DNA from: Nocardia sp. NBC_01503
GTDB lineage: Bacteria; Actinomycetota; Actinomycetes; Mycobacteriales; Mycobacteriaceae
Direction: 5' to 3'
NCBI RefSeq assembly: GCF_036327755.1
Contig: NZ_CP109596.1
Location: forward strand, 1,550,001-1,614,000
DNA length: 64,000 nucleotides
Shown here one piece after another: positions 26,162 to 37,400 of this stretch. Both the position numbers and the translations under genes were made by a program. Under the pieces are notes generated by a model. It saw only the letters and a program-made list of their open reading frames with translations, did not search any database and had not been told where the DNA came from. Positions within the stretch are counted from its first letter, which is position 1. Each line of letters starts with the position of its first letter.

Positions 26162-29100
26162 CTAGCCGAGCAGTGAAACCACTTCGTCCAGTGAGGCCCC
26201 GCCGAGAATCGCGGTGACGGGCAGATCGCGCTGGAGTTGGGTTTCGATGAGCTTGCGCAGGTCCAGCGCTTGCAAGGAGTCCAGGCCGAGGGCCACCAGC
26301 GGCATGGAGCCGTCGATGGGTTCGGTGGTTTCCATGCCCATGACGAAGCGCAGCGCGTCCTGGACCTGGCCTGCGATGTCCCCTCTGGTGAGCGGGGATA
26401 CGGCGGTGACCGAGGACGCGGTGGCACCGACCCCCGCGCCCCCGGTAGCGGTCGAGATGGCTCGGGTGACGGCGGCACCGGCGTTCGGCTGCGCGACCGG
26501 CCGGTCCGGCAGGTCCGCGAAAAGCGGATCCTGCCCGAACAGCGCGAAAATCTCGCGCAGCGTGGACCATTCGGCGGCGACCACGAGGCTGTTGCCGGAG
26601 GCCGCGAAGCCCGCGGCGATGGAGGTGGCCGGATCCATGGGCAGCAGCCCGGTGCCGCTGATGCGGGCAAGGGCGTCGGCGTTGTCGGCTCCGACAGCGC
26701 GCCACAGGCCCCACTGCACGGAGGTGACGCCGATACCGTCGCGCCGGTAGCCGGTCGCGGCGGCGTCGAGCATGCGATTGACGGCGGCATAGACCGCGTG
26801 GCCGCGCCCGCCGATGGTGGCCGAGAGCGAGGAGCACAGCACCACGCGGGCATCGGGGGCCAGCGGCAGTTCCCGAATCAACCGGTCGAGGGCGACGACC
26901 TTGGATTCGGCTGCGGCGCGGACGGTTTCCGGGCTCGGTTCGGCGGCAGCGGCGGCATAGTCGACGGCGGCGTGCACGAGCAGGCTCACGGGGGTGAGCA
27001 CGAACTCGTCACCGAGGGCGCGCACGGCTTCGTCATCGGTGACATCGCAGGTACGGATCTCGACTATCGCGCCGAGCGAATTCAGTTCTCGAACACGCTC
27101 TTCGGCCTCCGTCGATCCGCCGGAGCGACTGATCAGGGTGACGCGACGCGCTCCGGCACGAGCGAAATCAGCGGCGCAGTCCAGGCCGAGCGCACCTGTC
27201 CCACCGATGATCATGACCTCATCCAGGTCCGACGGAGTGATCGGGCAATCACCCGGTGTCTCATCCAACATCAGCCGCTTGGCGTACCAGGCACCCGCGC
27301 GAGCAGCCAACTCCGGCTCGCCAGCGGTATGCACCGCACCGAGCACGGCCTTCGCGGCGTCCGGGAGCTCCTGTGCGGCAGCGAGATCCAGATGGCGGAA
27401 GCCGACGCCCGGATACTCCGCCGCGAGGCAACGGAATCCGGCCTGTGCGGCGGCATGCGCGATATCCGGCGTCTCGCCGTCGAGCACCTGCTCCCCGCCG
27501 GAGGTCACCAACCAGACATCCCGCACCCCGGTGAGATCGGGCAACCACCCTCGATCGCCGACGAACTCGGCGGATTCCGTTACCGCCGTGGCGATATCGG
27601 CACCGGCGGAGGGCGGCAGCAGAACCACGACGGTGTCATAGCTCGCCGTAGCGGGAGCGGAGCTCGCCGTAACCACGGTCGCACCATGTTTGGGGGCGGC
27701 CTGTTCGATCGCGGCGGCGAGGTCGGCGTGGCGAGCGGTGTGGTCGATGACAGTCAAAGTGCGCGGCGGCACCAGCTTGCGCCGGTCGAGGCGGACCCAG
27801 CGTTCCGCTAGTCGTTGTGGGGCAACTGTTCCGGGCGCGACGGCCGGGTTTCCGGCCAGCGGCGGGTCGGCTGCTCCGCCATCCCGGGGTTCGATGCCGG
27901 GCTGACGAGGGGACGCCATTCCGGACTGCCGAGTTTCGGGGTGATAGTCGAAGGGGGCCCAGAGTTGTTTGGGGGTGGTCTGGGTATTGGGGAAGTCCAG
28001 CAGAGGCAGGCGCCGTACGTCGGTTGTGTTGTCGCGCAGTGAATCCCAGGGGAAGGTGGCGTCCAGGACGGCTACCTGTGCCAGGTTCTTGGTGAACTCG
28101 CCCAGGCCGGTCGCGGTGCGGCGGGAGGTGCCGATGGTGCGGAAGTCGCGGTCCGGGCCGAGGCCGGAGAGGGTGTCCTGCATGGCGACCATGAGGGCCG
28201 GATGGTCGGCGATCTCGAGGAAGATGTCGGTGCCGTGGGTGGCGGCCTCGGCAACGGCGAGGTCGAAGCGGACGCGGTTGCGCAGGTTCCAGTACCAGTA
28301 TTCGGCGGGTGGCAGGTCGGGGGTGATGGCTTCGCCGAGAGTCGCACCGATACAGGCGATTTCGGTGGGTGCGAAGAGCGGCGAGTCGAGCGTGTCGTGC
28401 AGGGTGTCCTCGAGCTGATCGCGGAACTTGCTGACGAAGGAGGTGTGCGCGGGGTACTCGACGCGGATCTCCTTGGCGAATTTGCCCTGGGCGGTGAGCT
28501 TCTCGACCAGGGCGGCGACCGCCGGACGCTCACCGGAGACGGCCAGCACATGCGCGGAGTTCACCACCGCGAGCTCGGCCCAGCCGGAGTTGCGGGCCAG
28601 CAACGCCTCGCATTCATCTCGTTCGATACCCACCACCGCCATGGCCCACCGGCCGTTCCAGTCGTTCTCGCGCTCGAGTGATCCGACCAGCGCGGCGCGC
28701 AGCGTCACCACGCGAATACCGTCGGCGAGCGAGATGACGCCCGAGACCACGGCGGCGGCGATCTCGCCCTGGGAGTGGCCGACGGTCAGATGCGGTTCGA
28801 CGCCGGCCGCGCGCCAGATGGCGGCCAGGCCGAGCATCTGCATGAAGAGCGCGGGCTGCACGATCTCGACGTTCTCGGTGACCGCACCGGTCTCGTCGAG
28901 CAGATAGGTCAGCGGTGAAATACCGTGCTGCGCTCGGAAGATGGCGTCGCATTCGTCGACCGTCGCGCGGAACACCGGGGAATGCCGGTAGTAGAGCATG
29001 CCCATACCGGGCCGCTGACTGCCCTGGCCGGGAAAGACGTAGGCGATGCGGCGTGCGCTCGCGGCGCGATCACCGGCCACCACGGCCGGATACGGGCGTC

Positions 29101-29338
29101 CGGCGGCGATCGAGTTCAGCGCCTCCAGCAACTGCTCACGGTGGGTAATCGCGGCCAAGGCACGGTACCGGCGCGGCGCACGGGTGCGGAACAGCATGTC
29201 CGCCACCGCATCCGGGGTGACGCTCGGCCGATCCTCGAGGTAGGCGGCCAGGGCGGCGGCCTCGCGCCGGAGCGCTTCGGCGGTATCCGAGGACAGCAGG
29301 ATCGGGGTGCTGCCATCCGGAAGTCGATAGTCAGGCAT
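26162..29338 (-). CDS. Polyketide synthase AT-KR-ACP (MbtD-like)
   Basis: This 1058-residue PKS lacks its own ketosynthase. Domains: acyltransferase about 75-400 (FPGQGSQRPGMG, active-site GHSQGE), ketoreductase about 660-890 (IIGGTGALGLDCA for NADPH, catalytic S and Y in SSLSATIGGRGHAVYAAVN), and ACP about 985-1055 (GLDSLQALDL). The AT specificity motif reads YPAH, neither the malonyl HAFH nor the methylmalonyl YASH. The ATG overlaps the KS gene end by 8 bases. In mycobactin, the KS protein MbtC and MbtD jointly add one reduced C2 unit; the same split is seen here. Starts further upstream overlap the KS gene and are rejected. Confidence 0.9.
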   Translation of the reverse strand: MPDYRLPDGSTPILLSSDTAEALRREAAALAAYLEDRPSVTPDAVADMLFRTRAPRRYRALAAITHREQLLEALNSIAAGRPYPAVVAGDRAASARRIAYVFPGQGSQRPGMGMLYYRHSPVFRATVDECDAIFRAQHGISPLTYLLDETGAVTENVEIVQPALFMQMLGLAAIWRAAGVEPHLTVGHSQGEIAAAVVSGVISLADGIRVVTLRAALVGSLERENDWNGRWAMAVVGIERDECEALLARNSGWAELAVVNSAHVLAVSGERPAVAALVEKLTAQGKFAKEIRVEYPAHTSFVSKFRDQLEDTLHDTLDSPLFAPTEIACIGATLGEAITPDLPPAEYWYWNLRNRVRFDLAVAEAATHGTDIFLEIADHPALMVAMQDTLSGLGPDRDFRTIGTSRRTATGLGEFTKNLAQVAVLDATFPWDSLRDNTTDVRRLPLLDFPNTQTTPKQLWAPFDYHPETRQSGMASPRQPGIEPRDGGAADPPLAGNPAVAPGTVAPQRLAERWVRLDRRKLVPPRTLTVIDHTARHADLAAAIEQAAPKHGATVVTASSAPATASYDTVVVLLPPSAGADIATAVTESAEFVGDRGWLPDLTGVRDVWLVTSGGEQVLDGETPDIAHAAAQAGFRCLAAEYPGVGFRHLDLAAAQELPDAAKAVLGAVHTAGEPELAARAGAWYAKRLMLDETPGDCPITPSDLDEVMIIGGTGALGLDCAADFARAGARRVTLISRSGGSTEAEERVRELNSLGAIVEIRTCDVTDDEAVRALGDEFVLTPVSLLVHAAVDYAAAAAEPSPETVRAAAESKVVALDRLIRELPLAPDARVVLCSSLSATIGGRGHAVYAAVNRMLDAAATGYRRDGIGVTSVQWGLWRAVGADNADALARISGTGLLPMDPATSIAAGFAASGNSLVVAAEWSTLREIFALFGQDPLFADLPDRPVAQPNAGAAVTRAISTATGGAGVGATASSVTAVSPLTRGDIAGQVQDALRFVMGMETTEPIDGSMPLVALGLDSLQALDLRKLIETQLQRDLPVTAILGGASLDEVVSLLG

Positions 29339-30653
29339 GGGTCTCCTCTTCCAGGACGGGCATGGCGACCACGGCGTGCGCGTTGGTGCCGCTGACGCCG
29401 AACGATGAGACCGCGCCGTAGCGGACACCGTCGCGGGGTTCCCAATCGGTGAGTTTGCTTGCCAGGCGCAGACTTCCGGCTTCCCAGTCGAATCGGGTGC
29501 TGGGGTTGTCGGCGTGGCGGGTGGGCGCGATCTGCCCGCGCAGGCCGCTGAGTAGAACCTTGATCAGGCCGAGCATGCCCGCGGCCGCCTGCGCGTGACC
29601 GAGATTGGATTTGACCGAGCCGAGCAGCGGGGTGCTGCCGTCGGCGCGCGGTGCGCCGTAAACCTGTTGCAGGGCGATCAGTTCCAGGGGATCGCCGACG
29701 GCGGTGCCGGTGCCGTGACCCTCGATCATGTCCACCAGGGTCGGATCGATGCCCGCGGCGGCGACGGTATTGCGCACCAGGCGTTCCTGCGCGGCCGAGC
29801 TGGGAACCGCGATGGGCGCGCCCTTGGAATTGTGGTTGATGCGGGACCCGAGCAGCCGCGCGTAGACACGGTGCCCCAGCGCCCACGCTCGCGATTCGCG
29901 CTCGAGCACAACGACTCCCACGCCTTCACCCCAGAGCGTGCCGAGCGCGTAATCGGAGTACGGCTTGCATTGGCCGTCGGCGGCGAGGGCATTGTTCTTG
30001 GAGAATTCGAAGAACGCACCGGGCGAACCCATGACGCAGGCCGCGCCCGCCAGCGCCCATTCGCATTCGTCATTGCGAATCGCATTGGCGGCCAGGTGAA
30101 CCGCGGCCAGTGCAGACGCGCAGGCCACATCCACCACCACGGACGGGCCACCCAGGCCGAGCACATTGGAGATGCGTCCGGACACCGCGCCCAGTGCCGC
30201 ACCGGCCGCGCGATATCCGGTGTAGTCATTGACCGTCGCGCCGTGCGGACCGTACTCGGTATTGGACGCGCCCATATAGCAGCCGATTTCGTCACCGCCG
30301 CCGACTGCGGCCGGATTGATGCCCGCGTTCTCCAGCGCCCGCCAGGCCACGCGCAGCGCCACCCGCTGCTGCGGGTCCATGGCGACCGCCTCGCGCGGGG
30401 TGATGCCGAAGAACAGCGGATCGAAATCCGCCGCGGAGTCCAGGAATCCGCCCGCATCGCGCACCTCGCCCCAGCCTTCGGTCCGCGCCAGCTCGAACAG
30501 TCGCTCGAGCGGCCAGCCGCGATCGCGCGGGAACGGTCCGATCAGATCGCGTGATTCGGCCAGTGCGGTCCAGTACTGGGCCAGGGTTTCAATTCCGCCG
30601 GGCGCCTCGACGGCCATTCCGGTGATGACGATCGGATCGTTGTCGCCGCTCAT
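29331..30653 (-). CDS. Stand-alone beta-ketoacyl synthase (MbtC-like)
   Basis: This is a 440-residue KS with the full active site: Cys in VDVACASALAA near residue 170, His in EGHGTGTAVGDP near 305, and His in KSNLGHAQAAAG near 345. It has no AT or ACP of its own and is placed between the thioesterase and the AT-KR-ACP gene, both overlapping by a few bases (ATGA upstream, 8 bases downstream). By family knowledge it condenses an aminoacyl or peptidyl chain with a malonyl unit on the MbtD-type ACP. Confidence 0.92.
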   Translation of the reverse strand: MSGDNDPIVITGMAVEAPGGIETLAQYWTALAESRDLIGPFPRDRGWPLERLFELARTEGWGEVRDAGGFLDSAADFDPLFFGITPREAVAMDPQQRVALRVAWRALENAGINPAAVGGGDEIGCYMGASNTEYGPHGATVNDYTGYRAAGAALGAVSGRISNVLGLGGPSVVVDVACASALAAVHLAANAIRNDECEWALAGAACVMGSPGAFFEFSKNNALAADGQCKPYSDYALGTLWGEGVGVVVLERESRAWALGHRVYARLLGSRINHNSKGAPIAVPSSAAQERLVRNTVAAAGIDPTLVDMIEGHGTGTAVGDPLELIALQQVYGAPRADGSTPLLGSVKSNLGHAQAAAGMLGLIKVLLSGLRGQIAPTRHADNPSTRFDWEAGSLRLASKLTDWEPRDGVRYGAVSSFGVSGTNAHAVVAMPVLEEETHA

Positions 30654-31414
30654 CGCGCCACCGCCGATCGGATCGGTTCGGCGGCAAGGGTTTCGGCGAT
30701 CGAGGCGACGTGGTCGTGCAGGTAGAAATGCCCGCCGTCGAACATGCTCACCTGGAGTTCGTGCGCGGTATGCGCCTGCCAGCCGTACAGATCGCCGATG
30801 GAGACGAATTCGTCGTCACTGCCGCCCATGGCATGCACCGGCGTATCGAGCATTACGTCCTTCGCGCAGGTGTAGGCGTCGAAGGCGGCGTAGTCGGCCT
30901 TGAGCGCGGGCAGCGCCATGCGCATCAGCTCGCGATTGGCCAGTACGTCGGCCCCGGTGCCTTGCAGGCCGCCGACGTGATCGAGCAGCTCCTCATCCTC
31001 GGTGGGATGCCCGGGCATATCCACCACCCGCCACGGCGCGACCGCACCGGAGACCGCGAGCAAACGCACCGGAATACCGGCGGATTCGGCCAGCCGCGCG
31101 AACTCGAATGCCACCACCGAGCCCATGCTGTGCCCGTAGATCGTGATCGGTTCACCGGTATTGCTCGGTGCGCGGGTGAACTCGGCGAACGCCCCCGCGG
31201 CGAGCTCCGGCACGGTGCGCAGCGCGGCCTCGCGGGCCCGGTCCTGACGGCCCGGATACTGGAAGATCGAGACGTCGAAGTGCTCGCTCAGCGCCTTGGA
31301 GAACGGGCGATAGGTGGAGGCTCCGCCGCCCGCGTGCGGGCAGATGACCAGGGGCGGATTGCCCGCCGCACGCGGTCGATGGAACTTACGAATCCAGCCG
31401 AGAGAATTGCTCAT
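30650..31414 (-). CDS. Type II thioesterase
   Basis: This is a 254-residue alpha/beta hydrolase of the TEII class. It has PHAGGGASTYRPF near residue 27, nucleophile motif GHSMGS near 96, an acid near AMGGSDDEF, and catalytic His in DGGHFYL. Such enzymes clear misloaded carrier proteins; in siderophore clusters MbtT-type thioesterases play this role. ATG 31414 (MSNSLGWIRKF) is chosen; upstream in-frame extension overlaps the NRPS gene. The stop overlaps the KS start. Confidence 0.9.
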   Translation of the reverse strand: MSNSLGWIRKFHRPRAAGNPPLVICPHAGGGASTYRPFSKALSEHFDVSIFQYPGRQDRAREAALRTVPELAAGAFAEFTRAPSNTGEPITIYGHSMGSVVAFEFARLAESAGIPVRLLAVSGAVAPWRVVDMPGHPTEDEELLDHVGGLQGTGADVLANRELMRMALPALKADYAAFDAYTCAKDVMLDTPVHAMGGSDDEFVSIGDLYGWQAHTAHELQVSMFDGGHFYLHDHVASIAETLAAEPIRSAVAR

Positions 31415-31454
31415 AGTCCTTGCTCCTGTTTCTGCACGCGCGAATCCGCCGCTC

Positions 31455-34400
31455 TCACTGCCACATTCGGCGCATGACCAGCAGGCCGTGGTCTTCGTCG
31501 CCGATGACGGGGGACGCGTCGACGCTGGTGTCCGGTGCGGCGGCGATGGCGCGCAGGGTGTCGTGGAAGGCCGACTCGATGATCTCGGCCTCGGTGTCGT
31601 CGAAGGAGTCCTCCGCATAGAAGACCACAGCCTGGACGCCGTCGCCGGGCAGCAGTGAATTGGCGGGGAAGATCATCACCAGTAGCGCGTTATCGGTCGC
31701 GCCACCGCCCTCGAAGCTGACCAGCTCCAATTTCGCCTGTGCCAGTAGGTTTTCCAACTCTGCGCGGCCGGGCGGGTAGGACTGGAAGACGAACATGGAG
31801 TCGAAGAGTCTGCGTACGCCGGTCGCCCGGATGGCGGAGGTGAGCCGGTACTGCTGGAATTCCATGAGTTCGACTCGGCGGCGCTGGATTTCGGCCAGCA
31901 GTTCCCGCCAGCTGGCATCGCCGCGCAGTCCGACCGCCACCGGAATGGTGTTGGCGAAGCAGCCGACGGCATTGTCCACCTCGTCGAGATCGGCGGGCCT
32001 GCCCGAGACCACCTCACCGAATACCGCTGTCTCCGAACCAGTTACATAACGCAGCACATTGGCCCAGGCCAGCTGGCAGATGACACTGAAGGTGGTGCCG
32101 ACCTCGGCGGCGAGTGCGGTGAGCCGCCGCACCACCTCGGCGTCGATGACGGCGGAGCGGCCGGTGGGCACGCCACCACCCTCGGGTACGCGGTTCGGTG
32201 CGACCAGGCACGGCCGCACGCCCTCGAGATAGCCGGACCACGCCGCCTCGGTCGCCGCCTCCCGATCCTGGGTCAGGCGCAGGAATTCGGCGAAGGTGTT
32301 CGGGTTGCCGATCGGTGCGGCGGTGCCCTCGCTGAGGTAGGCGGCGAAGATCTCCTGCGGCAGCAGCTGCCCCGACCAACCGTCGGTGAGCAGATGATGC
32401 GAGGTGAGCACCAGCATGTGCACCGCGTCCGGCAGGTGCACGACGGTGGCCCGGGTGAGGGGGCCGCGCGAAAGATCGAACTGTTCACCCTGATCGGCCA
32501 GCAGGAAATCCCGCAGGCGCCGGTCGGCATCCGAGCGGGCCGAGAAGTCGACCTCACGGACCGGAACCCGCACGTGATCGGTGACGATCGCATACGGCTG
32601 CCCGGCATGCGATACCGAAATGGCCACCCGCAGATTGGGATAGCGGTTGATCACGGTATCCAGGGCGGCCGTGAGACGCGGCAGCTCCAGGGCGCCGCGC
32701 ACGGCGATCATGGTCTGCACATTGTAGAAGTCCTTGCCGCCGGAGCCGAGCGCGGTGAAGTACAGACCCGCCTGCATGGGTGCGAGCGGATGCACATCGG
32801 CGAATGCGCCGTAGAGCGTCTGCCAGCGGTCCAGATCCAGCTGGGTGACCTCGCGGGCCAGCACATCACCGGGGGTGAAGCGGCGGCCGGGGTCATCGCG
32901 CACGGTCTTGGCGAAATCGCGCAGGCCGCCCGCCCACAGATCGGCGAACTCGTGCACCTCGGCATCGGTGAGCACACCGGCCGGGAAGCGGAAGGACGCG
33001 CGCAGGGTGGCGCCGTCACCGCCGGTGACGGTCACGGTATTCACATCCAGGACCGCCGCCACCGGCATGGCCGGATCGGCATGGCCACCGAGGTAGCCGA
33101 ATTCCGGTGCGGCCGACCAGATTTCGGCCGTCTCCGCGACCGCGAAGCGACCCATGTAATTGAAGCTGAGCTGCGGTGCGGGCCGGTCGGCCAGTACGCT
33201 GCGGCCCTGCTCGTTCAGCCAGCGCAGCAGTCCCCAGCCGATACCGGAGTCCGGTACCGCCAGCAACTGCTCCTTGACCGCCTTCACCGCATCGGTCACC
33301 TCGATCTCACCGCCCCGCACGACATCGAGGGCGACCGGATAGGCGCTGGTGAACCAACCCACCGTATTGGCCAGATCGGCTCCGGCGAAAAGGTTTTCGA
33401 CTCGCCCGTGCCGCTCCATGGTGAGCGCGACGGTGCCGGTATCGCGGTCCCGTGCGCGCCGGAAGCGGTGCACGGCCACGACCAGCGCCGCCACCTGGAT
33501 ATCGAGGAAATCGCAGCCGAACGCCTGCGCACCGGTGGTCATGAGGAAGCGAGTGTCCTCGGCATCCAGTTCGGTGGTGACCTCGTGCGAAGTGGCGATG
33601 GTGTCGATCGCCGGGTCGAAGGGGCGGGAGCCCAATAGCGGGTCCGCGCTCTCGGCGACGGCCTGCCAATACGACAATTCCGATGCGAGGGTGCGGCTTT
33701 CGGCGTAGCGGAGCAGGTTGGAATTCCAGGTCTTGACCGAGGTTCCGGACTCGGGATCGAGTGCGCCGTCCTGCCAGAGTCCGCGCAGATCGTCGTGCAG
33801 GATGCGCCACGAGACGCCGTCCACCACCAGGTGGTGGACGACCAGCAGCAGACGGCCATCGGTCCGGTCCGGGGTCCGCGCCCACACCGCCCCCACCATG
33901 CGCCCGGCAGCGGGATCGAGCGCGCTCCCGACAAGATGCAACTGCTCTTGCAGCACCGAACCGGTGGTGAGATCCCATTCCGCACTGGGGATTTCGACCT
34001 CGACCAGTGCGACCGGCGGATACGCCTCACCAACCGCAGGAACGTAATAGGCAGGGGAACCCGCCGTCATCCCGGGGAACGTCTCATTCTCCGGTACGAC
34101 ACCGAGACGGGCACGCAATAGCGGGTGCCGGTCGAGTAGACCGTTCACGGCGGCGGCAAGCCGGTCGGCGGTGGCATCGGGCGGGGTGACAATGGCGGTG
34201 GCCTGGCTGTATCCGGTGTATTCGCCGACCTTTTCGACCAGCATGGCGGCAATCGGATTGAGCGGGATCCAGCCGGTGGCCGCGCCCGCGTCGATCAGCG
34301 CGGGTGCGCCGGTGTCGACGAGGGCGGTGGTCGCGGCGGCGATGGCGGCGATGGTGCGAGCGTCGAACAGGGCGCTGGTGGTGATGGCGAGGCCACGCTT

Positions 34401-37400
34401 CTTCAGGGCGGAGGCCATGCGGATGGCGGTGATGGAGTCACCGCCCAGCGCCAGGAAGTCGTCGTCGGCCGCGAGGGTGACCTCGTCGGTCAGGCCGAGC
34501 ACCTGGCGAACAGCGTCAGCGACAAGGGTTTCCGGGCCGTCGCTCAAGTCTCGACCGCGACCGGTACTGCCGCCGAGATCGGGCTCCGGTAGCGCACGAC
34601 GGTCGAGTTTGCCGTTCGCGGTGAGCGGTAGCGCGGCCATGCGCACCACAGCGGCCGGAATCATGTACTCGGGCAGGCGTTCCGCCAGGTAGGCGCGAAT
34701 GCTCGCCGCGACGGCCGTCTCGGAGTCGCTGGCGCACAACGAATTCGGCTCGGCAACGTAGTACCCGACCAGTACGGAGTCATTGCCGCGTGGCAATGCG
34801 ACAGCGGCGGCCGAACCGATACCCGGCATCCGGCGCAGCGTGGTGCCGATCTCGCCGAGTTCGATGCGGTGGCCGCGAATCTTGACCTGATCGTCCACGC
34901 GACCCAGATATTCGAGGCGGCCACGCGAATTCCAGCGCACGATATCGCCGGTGCGGTACATGCGCGCACCGGATTCCAGGGCGAACGGGCAGGCCACGAA
35001 GGTTCCGGCGCTCAGCCCCGGGCGGCGGTGGTAGCCCCGAGCCAGCTGTACGCCGCCCAGGTACAACTCTCCGGTGACACCCGGCGGCACCCGGCGCAGC
35101 TGTTCGTCCAGGACGAAGACCGACGAATTCGATTCGGGCACACCGATGAGCGCCGAGCGGATCTCGTCACCGCCTCGGGTACCCGCGAAATCCTCGTGGG
35201 TGAGGTCCATGGCGGCCTCGGTCGGACCGTACAGGCCCAGAACGGTGCCGCCGAAAACCCGGCTCGCCTCCTCCACGAGGGCGGGCGGCACGGATTCGCC
35301 GCCGAGATAGACGTAGCGCATGGACCGCAACCGCTCCGGATCCGGCCCGGCATCGAGGAAGGCGCGGGTCACGCTGGGGACCAGGGACAGCTGAGTCACC
35401 CGGTGCCGGTCGATGATTCCGGCAAGCGCCTCCACATCGGCCTGCCACCAGTCCGGATGCGGAAGCACGGTCGCCGAACCGGTGCACAGGGCATTGACCA
35501 GCTCGAAGACCGAGACATCGAACCCGATCGGAGCCTTCTGAAGGATGCGCTCCGCGCCGAACCCGAGGTAATCGCGCATCCACTGCACATGATTGGCGAT
35601 GGCGCGGTGATGAATGACCACGCCCTTGGGTCGGCCGGTCGTGCCCGAGGTGTAGAGCAGGTACGCCGCATCGAGCGGATGAATGGGCCGGGCCAACTCC
35701 GCCGGCCGCACCGGACTGGCGTCGGTGGCAGCGAGTTCAGCCTGGATGCCCGGATCAGCGAGGTCCAACAGCGAGAGACCACTCCTGCCCGCAGCCTTCC
35801 CCGTCATCCCGGCGACATCGCCCGTCGTCCCGGCGACAGCCTCCCCCGTCATCCCGGCATGTATTTGGCCGGGATCCACACCATCAGCCGATGATCCACG
35901 GCTGTGGATCCCGGCCAAAAGCGCGCCGGGATGACGGGGGGATTCGGCCGATTCGGTGAAGACCGCGGTGATCATCAGGGCGAGTTCGGAATCGCCGAGC
36001 ATGTACTCGATGCGGTCCGGGGGGTAGCTGGGGTCGGCGGGGACGTAGACCGCGCCCGCGCGCAGGACGGCGGCGAAGACGACCGGGAGCCATTCGCTGC
36101 GTTCGGCGTAGACGCCGATTCGATCACCGTTGCGCACACCGCGCTCGAGCAGCATGCGGGTGAGTCCGTTGACGCGGGAATCGAATTCGGCGTAGTCGAG
36201 TTCGGTGTCCTCGAAGATGACCGCGATCCGGTCCGGATGCTCGGCCGCGGAGGTGCGGATCATGGCGTCGACGGTTTCGGGGGTGATGGCGGGGCGGTCA
36301 CCGTGGGACCAGTCGTCCAGGCGAGCGCGGTCGGAGGCGGTGAGCGTCTCGAGCGAGCTCAGGGTCGCGCCGGGGGTGGCGGCGGCCAGTATCTGATCGA
36401 TGTACTCGTGCAGGCGCTCGATGGTGCCGTGGCCGAAAAGGTCGGTGCGGTAGGTGATCTGCACATCGGTGCGATCGCCGTGCATGAAGGTCTCCACGAC
36501 CAGCGGCAGCAGGGCCCCGCCATTGTCGATGAGTTCCCAGCTGGTCGTCGCGCCGGGCAGCTGCGGGCCGTCGATCCTCTGGTGCAGGAACAGCACCATG
36601 GTGTCGAAGAGCTTCGAACCGATATGTCCGGTGGCGCTGTTGGCCGCGCGGACGATGCCCTCCTGCGGGAAATGCTTGTGCTTGAACGCTTCCGTGGTGG
36701 TGGCGCGCACCTGATCCACCAGTTCGGCGAAGGTACCCGCGCCCGCGCCGGTGAAGCGCAGCGGAATCATATTGGAGAGGTTTCCGATCAGCAGCTCCTG
36801 ACCGGACTCCTCGCGATTGGCCACGGTGGTGCCGACCACGATGTCGCGCTGACCGGTGGTCCGGCGCAGCGCCAGGTAGTAGGCGGCCAGGAATACCGAG
36901 AACGGGGTGGTGCGCAGGTCGGCCGAGAGGCGGCGCAGATTGGCGTCCGCGCGCTCACCGAGCAGCCGGTCGAAGCGGTCGCCGCGCTCGCTGACGCTGA
37001 CGGGGCGGCGATCGTAGGGCAGCTGGAGTTCGGGCACCTCACCGTCGAATTGGCTTGCCCAGAACTCCATTTCGGCGCTGTGGTCGCCGTCGCGGTACCG
37101 GTCCTGCTCCCATTCGGCGAAGTCGGCGACCTGGAGGCGCAGGGGTTCCACCGTGATATCGCCGGTGCGGGCCTGACGGTAGAAGTTCTCCACATCGCGG
37201 GAGACGGCGGGCAGGGTCATACCGTCCCAGGCGATGTGCTGGATCACCAGCAGTACGACCAGGCGGTCCGGGCGGGTGCGGACGAAGGTCACGCGCAGTG
37301 AGGATTCCGACGAGAGGTCGAAGGTCTCGTACGCGGCGGCCCTGGTCAACTCGGCCAACCGCCGGTCGATCTCGGCCGGGTCCGGGGCGATGCGACTCGC

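Noticed and set aside
34061..34080. A CCGTCATCCCGGGG segment in the C-A-PCP-E-C NRPS gene
   Set aside because: It resembles one half-arm of the palindromic elements, but there is no inverted partner, so it may be coincidence.
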